Position numbers and translations under genes: made by a program
Assembly: GCA_964384335.1 (NCBI GenBank)
Contig: CAYLKN010000030.1
Location: forward strand, 1-24,721
Length of the DNA: 24,721 bases
Source of the DNA: JAUICS01 sp964384335
GTDB taxonomy: Bacteria > Pseudomonadota > Alphaproteobacteria > Micavibrionales > Micavibrionaceae
Direction of reading: 5' to 3'
Notes under the pieces: model-generated
Database searches by the model: none
What the model saw: the letters and a program-made list of their open reading frames with translations, nothing else
Told to the model about the DNA's origin: nothing
Shown here: piece after piece, positions 1 to 6,581 of the stretch
Layout: every line of letters starts with the position of its first letter
Position numbering within the stretch: the stretch's first letter is position 1

Positions 1-9
1 TTGTTCAAA

Positions 10-97
10 TGGCGGAGATGGGGGGATTCGAACCCCCGAGAGGTTGCCCTCAACACGATTTCCAATCGTGCGCCTTAAGCCGCTCGGCCACATCTCC
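10..97 (-). tRNA. tRNA-Ser (anticodon GGA)
   Basis: Read on the minus strand, this is an 88-nt cloverleaf with acceptor stem GGAGATG/CATCTCC, discriminator G and an encoded CCA at positions 12-10. The anticodon arm is CACGATTGGAAATCGTG, which places GGA in the loop. The T arm contains GGTTCGAATCC. A long variable arm, typical of class II tRNAs, supports serine. It should read UCC and UCU codons. It lies alone at the window edge and faces away from the membrane-protein gene. Confidence 0.97.
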
Positions 98-119
98 TTT
101 AACTCATATCCCTTAACTC

Positions 120-175
120 AAAAAACGGCCCTTCATTCTCCTTAACAGGCGTTGCCATTCGGCGCCCGGCCGTTT
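120..175 (-). terminator. Long-loop inverted repeat with T6 on the minus strand
   Basis: AAACGGCC at 123-130 pairs perfectly with GGCCGTTT at 168-175. The 37-nt loop contains a smaller GGCG/CGCC pairing. On the minus strand the stem is followed by six Ts (125-120), as in an intrinsic terminator. No minus-strand gene that it would terminate is visible, so it may instead end an untranslated transcript or be part of a structured RNA. The rest of the 98-235 gap contains an 11-codon ORF at 211-246. Confidence 0.35.
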
Positions 176-235
176 CCGGTATTCCTAAAACGAAAAGGAT
201 CATAGGGTTTATGGCCAAAATGTTCAAGGTTAAAA

Positions 236-670
236 GTGCCGCTTGAAAATCACTGGAAGACTGATACCATAAAACAAAACTATACCGGTATTTTCATGAA
301 TGATACGTATAAATCTCTGCTGGCGCTTTTTCTTCTGCCGCCCCTGGTTATTCTGGGCCACGATATATATATCTGGTACAACGAACACCAGGATTTCACG
401 TTGTGGCAGGAATTTGATTTCAGTGATATCGGCATACTGTTTACGCTTTATGCTCCTGATTACTACGACACACTGCAGGACATGGTGACAAAGGAGACGT
501 GGAAAGACAAAATACTTCCCGTCATGGAAACAAACGCAGTCATCGGCACGGGCATCCCGGCAGCCGTACTGCTTGTATGGTCGGCGATTGCCAAAATTTT
601 TGCTGTATGGCCGTATCAGCCAGAAACCGTCCGTTTCAGTGTCAGGGACAAGAAAAAAATAATTAAATAG
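236..670 (+). CDS. Small membrane protein of unknown function
   Basis: I do not recognise this protein. It has two likely transmembrane helices: one near the N-terminus (LLALFLLPPLVILGH) and one near the C-terminus (about residues 103-124). Between them is an acidic, Tyr/Trp-rich stretch of about 65 residues, and the protein ends in a basic tail (RDKKKIIK). That suggests an inner-membrane protein with an extracytoplasmic loop. The start is unresolved. The GTG at 236 has AAGG six bases upstream, but the in-frame ATG at 296 gives a more natural 124-residue protein whose first helix begins near residue 7. A short ORF at 211-246 overlaps the GTG start in another frame. The gene ends 62 bases before recO, so the two could be cotranscribed. 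Confidence 0.7.
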   Translation: MPLENHWKTDTIKQNYTGIFMNDTYKSLLALFLLPPLVILGHDIYIWYNEHQDFTLWQEFDFSDIGILFTLYAPDYYDTLQDMVTKETWKDKILPVMETNAVIGTGIPAAVLLVWSAIAKIFAVWPYQPETVRFSVRDKKKIIK

Positions 671-732
671 GCGCTTTTAAGAAGGCGATTATTTCTCTGC
701 GGGTCGGACCTTTTAAGATTTATTGGAGTTCA

Positions 733-1482
733 ATGGAAATCTGGACTGATACAGCCGTTATCCTTCATGTCCGCCCTTATGGCGAAGGCGCGGCCGTTAT
801 CAACATTCTGGCACGGGAACACGGACGTTATGCGGGCTATGTCTATGGGGCGCAGGGCAAACAGAATATTTTGCAGCCCGGGAACCTGGTAACCGCAGAA
901 TGGAAAGCAAGACTTCGGGAGCAGCTTGGAACATTTGCGCTTGAGCTGGAGAAAGCCTACGCATCCGGGGTTATGGACTCGCCCCTGAAGCTCGCCGCTC
1001 TGCTTTCGGCCTGTTCCCTGGCGGAGGCGGCTTTGCCGGAACGGGAAAGCAACCCGGGTCAGTTTGAAGGATTTAAGGCTTTATGTGATCTCCTTCAGGG
1101 CGATCAATGGGCCGAGGCTTACATTCTGTGGGAAATTGCATTTCTCCGCGAAATGGGATTTGGTCTTGATTTTTCAAAATGCGCGGCAACGGGAACGGCG
1201 GACAATCTGGTTTATGTCAGCCCCAGAACGGGCCGGGCTGTTTCTGCGCAGGCGGGGGAGCCCTATAAGGAAAAATTACTGGAATTGCCGGGTTTTCTGA
1301 CTGGAAACCTGCAAATCGGAGACAACAATCCGTACGGCGAAATACTGAAAGGTCTTGATTTGACCGGGTACTTTCTGGTGAACAAATTGTTTGGCGATAC
1401 GGCCGGGCCTTTCCCGGAAGCCCGGATATCTTTCCGAAGCCGCATAGAAAAGCTTGCGGCGCAAGGGGATATGGATTTATAA
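733..1482 (+). CDS. recO: DNA repair protein RecO
   Basis: RecO works with RecR to load RecA onto SSB-coated single-stranded DNA in the RecF pathway of recombinational repair. The N-terminal OB fold begins with the typical stretch through AVILHVRPYGEGAAVINILAREHGR (residues 9-32), and a helical C-terminal domain follows. At 249 residues it has normal length. The region that holds a four-Cys zinc site in many RecO proteins keeps only Cys150, in CAATGTADNLVYVSP; this degenerate form is usual in alphaproteobacteria. The ATG follows GGAG at a good distance. parC starts 57 bases downstream on the same strand, an order common in this class. Confidence 0.95.
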   Translation: MEIWTDTAVILHVRPYGEGAAVINILAREHGRYAGYVYGAQGKQNILQPGNLVTAEWKARLREQLGTFALELEKAYASGVMDSPLKLAALLSACSLAEAALPERESNPGQFEGFKALCDLLQGDQWAEAYILWEIAFLREMGFGLDFSKCAATGTADNLVYVSPRTGRAVSAQAGEPYKEKLLELPGFLTGNLQIGDNNPYGEILKGLDLTGYFLVNKLFGDTAGPFPEARISFRSRIEKLAAQGDMDL

Positions 1483-1539
1483 AGTGAATAATCAATGAAA
1501 TGGATGGTTTTAAAACAGGTTAATGATTAAAGTTTTTTC

Positions 1540-3774
1540 ATGACAGCCAAGTCCGCACAGACACATCAGAATATTTCGGATATTCCGCTGAAACAGGCAT
1601 TATCAGAGCGTTATCTGTCTTATGCGCTTTCAACAATCATGAGCCGGTCTTTGCCCGATGTGCGTGACGGGCTTAAACCTGTACACCGGCGCCTGCTTTA
1701 TGCCATGTACCAGCTTCAGCTCAGACCGCAAAACCCGCCAAAAAAATCCGCACGGGTTGTCGGTGACGTGATCGGTAAATTTCACCCTCACGGCGACCAG
1801 GCCGTGTATGATGCCATGGTCCGGCTGGCGCAGGATTTTGCGGTACGCTACCCGCTGATCGACGGGCAGGGAAATTTCGGCAGTATCGACGGCGATAATC
1901 CGGCCGCCATGCGGTATACCGAGTCCCGTCTGACCGATGTTGCCCTGTATCTTCTTGAAGGGATAGACGAAGATGCCATCGACTTCAGGGAAACCTATGA
2001 CGGTGAAGATAAAGAGCCGGTCGTTCTTCCCGCCCGCTTTCCAAACCTTCTGGCCAACGGAGCCAGTGGAATTGCCGTTGGCATGGCAACGAATATCCCA
2101 CCGCATAACATTATTGAACTTTTTGACGCCCTGCTTTTGCTTATTGACAAAGATGCCGATACGGACGAGCTGATGTCCCATATAAAGGGTCCGGACTTTC
2201 CGACTGGCGGGGTGCTTGTCGAACCCCCGGAAAACATCAGGGAGGCGTATAATACCGGACGCGGCAGTTTTCGTCTGCGCGCGCGCTGGCATAAAGAGGA
2301 TCTGAAACAGGGTCAGTATCAGATTGTGGTAACGGAGATACCGTATCAGGTTCAGAAATCAAAGCTGGTTGAAAAAATCGCCGAACTGGTCACGGCCCGC
2401 AAAATCTCGATGCTTGATGACGTACGCGATGAAAGTGCGGAAGACGTCAGACTTGTGATCGTGCCCAGAAACAGGAATGTTGAGGCCGGGCTTCTTATGG
2501 AGGCTTTGTTCAGGCATTGTGACCTGGAAATTCGCGTACCGCTAAATATGAATGTGCTTGATGCCGGGACGACACCAGGCGTAATGCCGCTTAAGGCCGT
2601 CCTTCGTTCCTGGCTTGACCACAGGCAAGATGTTCTGATCCGCCGGAGCCGCCACCGCCTTGAAAAAGTGAAGAACCGGCTGGAAGTTCTGGACGGTTAC
2701 CTCATCGTCTATCTCAACATTGATGATGTTATCCGTATTATAAGGGAAGAAGACGAACCGAAAGCTGAGCTTATGCGGTTTTTCAAGCTGACCGATATGC
2801 AGGCCGAGGCCGTCCTGAATATGCGCCTGCGTGCCCTGCGCAAGCTTGAGGAAATGGAAATACGCAAAGAATATGATGCTCTGGCCGCGGAAAAAGATAC
2901 GCTTGAACAGGTGCTGGGCTCTGAAAGCCTGAAGTGGAAAAAAATAAAAGAAGATATTCAGGAGCTGAAAAAAACGTTTGCAAGCGATCTGAAACGCTCC
3001 GCACGCCGCACTGATCTGGCCGATGCCCCAGCCCCGGCAGCAGTTGACATTGAAGAGGCCATTATTGAGAAGGAGCCGGTGACGGTCATCTGTTCTTCAA
3101 AAGGCTGGATCAGGGCAATGAAAGGCCACGGGATAAAACATAACGACGTCAAATTCAAGGAAGGCGACAGGGGACGTTTTTTTATTGAAGCGTATACCAC
3201 CGATAAATTACTGGTTTTTGCAACGAACGGGCGCTTTTACACACTTGGATGCGACAAGCTTCCACCCGGCCGCGGATTTGGGGAACCCTTACGGCTGAGC
3301 ATTGACCTGCCGAATGAAAGCGACATTGTATCAATTCAGATTTTCAGGCCGGAAATCAAGCTTTTAGTGGCCCGAAGTGACGGGCGCGGCTTTGCCGTTA
3401 ATGCGCAAGACGTACTGGCACAGACAAAAGCCGGAAAAACAGTATTGACAACGGATTCCAAAGCCGAGGCCGAACTTTGCCGGGTCGTAATGGCGGATCA
3501 CGACATGGTGGCCGTAACCGGTGAAAACCGGAAGATGCTTATTTTTCCACTTGATGAAATTCCGGTTATGAACCGTGGTAAGGGTGTTATCCTGATGCGG
3601 TTTAAGGATGGCGGCATTTCAGATGTAAAGATATTCAGAAAAGAAGAAGGCCTGTGTTTCCCTTACGGAAACGGCGAACGCATTCTGGAAGACATAACCC
3701 CATGGCTTGGCAAACGGGCCCAGACCGGCCGTATGGCCCCGAACGGTTTTCCTAAAAACAACAGATTTGAGTAA
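1540..3774 (+). CDS. parC: DNA topoisomerase IV subunit A
   Basis: ParC is the DNA-breaking subunit of topoisomerase IV, which works with ParE to unlink daughter chromosomes. The N-terminal part shows RSLPDVRDGLKPVHRR (about residues 36-51), HPHGD (82-86) and the catalytic tyrosine Tyr127 in AAMRYTESR. A coiled tower region follows, and then a C-terminal beta-pinwheel from about residue 510. The 744-residue length and the short pinwheel suit an alphaproteobacterial ParC rather than GyrA. At the position of E. coli Ser80, a quinolone-contact residue, there is Gln87; Asp91 sits at the Glu84 position. There is no strong ribosome-binding site upstream of the ATG. The next gene, on the minus strand, converges with a 42-base gap. 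Confidence 0.96.
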   Translation: MTAKSAQTHQNISDIPLKQALSERYLSYALSTIMSRSLPDVRDGLKPVHRRLLYAMYQLQLRPQNPPKKSARVVGDVIGKFHPHGDQAVYDAMVRLAQDFAVRYPLIDGQGNFGSIDGDNPAAMRYTESRLTDVALYLLEGIDEDAIDFRETYDGEDKEPVVLPARFPNLLANGASGIAVGMATNIPPHNIIELFDALLLLIDKDADTDELMSHIKGPDFPTGGVLVEPPENIREAYNTGRGSFRLRARWHKEDLKQGQYQIVVTEIPYQVQKSKLVEKIAELVTARKISMLDDVRDESAEDVRLVIVPRNRNVEAGLLMEALFRHCDLEIRVPLNMNVLDAGTTPGVMPLKAVLRSWLDHRQDVLIRRSRHRLEKVKNRLEVLDGYLIVYLNIDDVIRIIREEDEPKAELMRFFKLTDMQAEAVLNMRLRALRKLEEMEIRKEYDALAAEKDTLEQVLGSESLKWKKIKEDIQELKKTFASDLKRSARRTDLADAPAPAAVDIEEAIIEKEPVTVICSSKGWIRAMKGHGIKHNDVKFKEGDRGRFFIEAYTTDKLLVFATNGRFYTLGCDKLPPGRGFGEPLRLSIDLPNESDIVSIQIFRPEIKLLVARSDGRGFAVNAQDVLAQTKAGKTVLTTDSKAEAELCRVVMADHDMVAVTGENRKMLIFPLDEIPVMNRGKGVILMRFKDGGISDVKIFRKEEGLCFPYGNGERILEDITPWLGKRAQTGRMAPNGFPKNNRFE

Positions 3775-3788
3775 GGCGTATTTAAAGT

Positions 3789-3814
3789 TTTTTGTGCCCT
3801 ATTTTTGTGCCCTA
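3789..3814. repeat. Perfect 13-bp tandem repeat in a convergent gap
   Basis: TTTTTGTGCCCTA occurs twice back to back (3789-3801 and 3802-3814). It lies between the parC stop and the stop of the minus-strand kinase, and ends 2 bases before the kinase stop codon. It looks like a slippage duplication. I see no hairpin that would make it a terminator. Confidence 0.85.
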
Positions 3815-3816
3815 TG

Positions 3817-4386
3817 TCATGTGGCTTCAGCTTCCAGGGCCTTCCAGTGTTTAAGGAATTCCCGGGTGGTTTCCTCAATCGTCTTGTTTGAAGTATCGAT
3901 AACCAGGTCAAAATTCGCATTATCGCTTATATCCACCTTATAAAGATCGTGATACCGTTTTATCTCGCTTTGTTTACGGGCCTCGATATCTTTCTGCGCC
4001 TCTTCATATGAGCCGTATTTTTCACGAAGCTCGGCCTTGTCCAGTAAAATCCGGCGAACCGCAACAGCAGGATCGACGTACAGCCTCACCTTAAAAGCGT
4101 CTTTAACAAAATGCCAGGCCATCCGGGAATCCAGAACATACCGGCCCGGATCATCATTCAGGCTTTTCAGATAATTATCAACTTCGTAGTCTATCTCTTT
4201 CTGTTTTTCGGCGAGCCTGTTGAGATCCGTTATGGAGATACCCTTTTTTGCAGCAAGTTCCCGGAAAATGTTACCTGTTGTAATAAGTTCACAGTGCATT
4301 ATGCGCGCCACAGAACGGGCAAAAGTCGTTTTGCCGCTTCCCGGATCCCCTGTAATGGCAATTTTTTTATTGTCCGACGACTCCAT
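3817..4386 (-). CDS. (d)CMP kinase-like P-loop nucleotide kinase (archaeal/short type)
   Basis: This 189-residue single-domain kinase probably phosphorylates a nucleoside monophosphate, most likely CMP or dCMP. It has a Walker A loop, GDPGSGKT (residues 13-20), a nucleotide-binding stretch ITTGNIFRELA (35-45), LDSRMA (85-90) and a C-terminal VDISDNANFDLVIDTS (151-166). This pattern matches the short cytidylate kinase-like family (COG1102 type) rather than the usual bacterial Cmk of about 220 residues. It could equally be a paralogue with another substrate. It is the last gene of the minus-strand block, 119 bases after motB, and its ATG has no clear ribosome-binding site. The family call is good; the substrate is inferred. 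Confidence 0.8.
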   Translation of the reverse strand: MESSDNKKIAITGDPGSGKTTFARSVARIMHCELITTGNIFRELAAKKGISITDLNRLAEKQKEIDYEVDNYLKSLNDDPGRYVLDSRMAWHFVKDAFKVRLYVDPAVAVRRILLDKAELREKYGSYEEAQKDIEARKQSEIKRYHDLYKVDISDNANFDLVIDTSNKTIEETTREFLKHWKALEAEAT

Positions 4387-4417
4387 AGTTTTTTATAAAA
4401 AAGCACATACAAACGGG

Positions 4418-4437
4418 CAAGTGTATTATGACACTTG
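4418..4437. promoter_or_regulatory. 7-bp perfect inverted repeat between motB and the kinase
   Basis: CAAGTGT (4418-4424) and ACACTTG (4431-4437) are separated by 6 bases. The element sits in the 119-base gap, 31 bases upstream of the kinase start. It could be an operator for the kinase or, with the T6 run 15 bases further along the minus strand, part of a poor terminator after motB. Confidence 0.3.
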
Positions 4438-4458
4438 GAAAGATCAATCCAGAGAAAG

Positions 4459-4480
4459 TTCTGCTTGCGGGCATGCAGAA
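4459..4480 (-). terminator. Hairpin downstream of motB
   Basis: TTCTGC (4459-4464) pairs with GCAGAA (4475-4480). Inside, a further TGC/GCA pairing is possible across a mismatch. It lies about 25 bases beyond the motB stop, where an operon terminator would be expected, but only CTTTCTC follows the stem on the minus strand, so termination would be weak. Confidence 0.3.
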
Positions 4481-4505
4481 TACAGAGGCCGGACATTGAT
4501 GCGTC

Positions 4506-5561
4506 CTATGGGAATTCAACGTCGCCCGGTGTTTTCTGATATTGCTTGCGGATTTCGGTATCCGGACGGAATTGGCGTTCATATTCTTCAGTATCGCCTT
4601 CAAGCTCTGCAATTTCAGCAAGAAAACTGCGGCGCAGCAGAACAATGCTGATTCTTCTGTTCCTTGGATCAAAAGTGTCGTCTTCAACAAAAGGCTCTGT
4701 ATAGGCCTTGCCGATAACATTGACAAAGCGCCCCTCTCCAATGCCGTCCTGAATTAATGCCCGGCGGCTTGCGTTGGCCCTGTCCGCCGATAATTCCCAG
4801 TTTGAATAATCCGAGCCGCCTGCATATTTATAGGCATCCGTATGCCCGCGTACAGATATATCGTTTGGCAGTTTATTAATAACTACAGATACCTGTGACA
4901 GAAGGTTTCTGGTTTTTTCGTACATCCGCGCACTGCCAAGAGGAAACATGGATTCATCATCCTGATCGAGAATTTGTATTCTCAGGCCTTCCGGTGTTCG
5001 GTCAATCTGGATATTATCCTTAAGTTCCGCGAGTTCGGGAACCGCTTCAATCGCCTTTTTCAGTTCTTCTTCCGCCTTTTTGAACTCTTCTTCTTCCCTT
5101 TCTTTCAATTCCCTTAAAAGACGTTCCTTTGATATGTCTTCCGGACTTTTTGCAGGTTGGCCGTCCGCTTCGTTTCGTCCCCCCTCCCGCGCATCATCCG
5201 CTTTAGGATCATTTGTTTTGGTTCCTCCATGTGCCGGAACAGGCTGTGGCGAGTTTGGATTGACGATGGGCTGGGTACTTTCCATCATTGCGCCAACTTT
5301 GGAAACGGAAAGTCCGCCGAGAAGGCCCCCGGCACCACTTCTTAAATCGGCAATCCTGGGATGGGAGGGATCAAAAAAGGATGAAATTTTTTCCTTGGCC
5401 TCGTCGGTTGAAACATTCAGGAGCCACATGAGAAGAAAAAAAGCCATCATAGCCGTCACGAAGTCGGCATAAGCCACTTTCCACGCCCCGCCGTGATGGC
5501 CGCCTTCCACCTTTTTTACTTTTTTAATGATGATATTTTCTGCACGGCTCGGATCAGACAT
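4506..5561 (-). CDS. motB: Flagellar motor stator protein MotB
   Basis: MotB is the peptidoglycan-anchored half of the stator that converts ion flow into flagellar rotation. After a short basic cytoplasmic N-terminus comes the single transmembrane helix AWKVAYADFVTAMMAFFLL (26-44), with the ion-binding aspartate Asp33. A plug/linker region and a Glu/Lys-rich coiled coil (about 140-175) follow. The periplasmic OmpA-type peptidoglycan-binding domain (about 195-310) has RGHTDA (238-243) and NRRISIVLL. At 351 residues it has normal length for the family, with a long disordered linker. It starts 38 bases after motA on the same strand, so the two are almost certainly cotranscribed. Confidence 0.96.
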   Translation of the reverse strand: MSDPSRAENIIIKKVKKVEGGHHGGAWKVAYADFVTAMMAFFLLMWLLNVSTDEAKEKISSFFDPSHPRIADLRSGAGGLLGGLSVSKVGAMMESTQPIVNPNSPQPVPAHGGTKTNDPKADDAREGGRNEADGQPAKSPEDISKERLLRELKEREEEEFKKAEEELKKAIEAVPELAELKDNIQIDRTPEGLRIQILDQDDESMFPLGSARMYEKTRNLLSQVSVVINKLPNDISVRGHTDAYKYAGGSDYSNWELSADRANASRRALIQDGIGEGRFVNVIGKAYTEPFVEDDTFDPRNRRISIVLLRRSFLAEIAELEGDTEEYERQFRPDTEIRKQYQKTPGDVEFP

Positions 5562-5599
5562 AACAATAGAGATTATAATGGAAAAATGGTAATAAAATC

Positions 5600-6484
5600 T
5601 TAAGATGTCGTTGTGGTCGGCAATTCATTGATTGCTTCTTCAAGCTCAAGGAAAGTGGGTCTTAGTTCTTCCGGTAAAAGCTTGCGCGCAAACTCCGTTG
5701 CAACTTGCGGCGCACTTCCTTGTAAAAAGGCCAGAATTCCGGACTTAATACATTTGAAATACATAATCTGGTTTTCGGCTTTTCCTTTTATCGCGCCGGC
5801 AATTGGTGCGGCAAAACCGTAAGAAAGCCAGACACCGAGAAACGTTCCGACAAGGGCGCTTCCAATCAATTTTCCAAGAACTTCAGGCGGTTCTGTGATA
5901 GAGGCCATGGTTTTAATAACGCCAAGCACGGCGGCGACAATACCGAGCGCGGGAAGGCCGTCCGCCATTGTCTGAACGGCATGAGACGGCTCAAGATACT
6001 CATGGGACAGGGTTTCGATTTCCTCATCCATAAGCGCCTCAAGCTCATGTGGATTCTCATTACCCAGCGAAATAATACGCAGGTAATCACAAACGAAATA
6101 AAGCGCATGCTCGTTATTATGAAACTCAGGAAACTGACTGAACATATCGCTGTCGTCGGGATTTTCGATATGCTGCTCAAGCGCAAGCCAGCCTTTGGTC
6201 CGGGCAAGCTTGAATACCGTAAACATAAGACATAAAAGCTCTATATAGGATTCTTTGGTATAGACCGTTGGACTTGTCAGGGCGGACAGGCTTTTTATGG
6301 TATGTTTTATCGTGCTTGAGCTGTTTGCGATGATAAAGGCGGCAACGGCCGTTCCCAGAATTATGAGAGATTCTCCGGGTATTGCAGGCAGTATGACTCC
6401 GGTAATGATTTTTATTTTACCGCCGGCAAGCATAAACCCGCCGAATGTCATAATGAAAACAAGTGCTATCCCGATTAATTTCAT
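5600..6484 (-). CDS. motA: Flagellar motor stator protein MotA
   Basis: MotA is the four-helix inner-membrane stator subunit that surrounds MotB and pushes on FliG. Helices lie near residues 2-21, 34-53, 176-195 and 204-230. The conserved prolines of the channel helices are at 178 (DGLPALG) and 227 (AAPIAG). The cytoplasmic charged residues that contact FliG are visible as Arg95 and Glu103 in LARTKGWLALEQHIENP. The 294-residue length is typical. The ATG at 6484 has no strong ribosome-binding site. The EAL-domain gene ends 97 bases upstream on the same strand. No other flagellar genes are in the window, so this is a stand-alone stator operon. Confidence 0.96.
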   Translation of the reverse strand: MKLIGIALVFIMTFGGFMLAGGKIKIITGVILPAIPGESLIILGTAVAAFIIANSSSTIKHTIKSLSALTSPTVYTKESYIELLCLMFTVFKLARTKGWLALEQHIENPDDSDMFSQFPEFHNNEHALYFVCDYLRIISLGNENPHELEALMDEEIETLSHEYLEPSHAVQTMADGLPALGIVAAVLGVIKTMASITEPPEVLGKLIGSALVGTFLGVWLSYGFAAPIAGAIKGKAENQIMYFKCIKSGILAFLQGSAPQVATEFARKLLPEELRPTFLELEEAINELPTTTTS

Positions 6485-6581
6485 GATTTTACGTGAAGAT
6501 CTTTGATGACTAAATTCTCAGATATCATAGTACTTGAATATTTGTTTTCCTGAAAGTTCTGTTTTCAGCCCGGTTTACACC

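Noticed and set aside
1630..2292. 220-codon open frame on the minus strand inside parC
   Set aside because: It lies wholly opposite a clearly coding parC, has no recognisable motif and reads like a shadow of parC codon use.
6550..6568. CTGAAA/TTTCAG inverted repeat between the EAL gene and motA
   Set aside because: The 6-bp AT-rich stem has no T run on either strand. It is too weak to call a terminator or operator.
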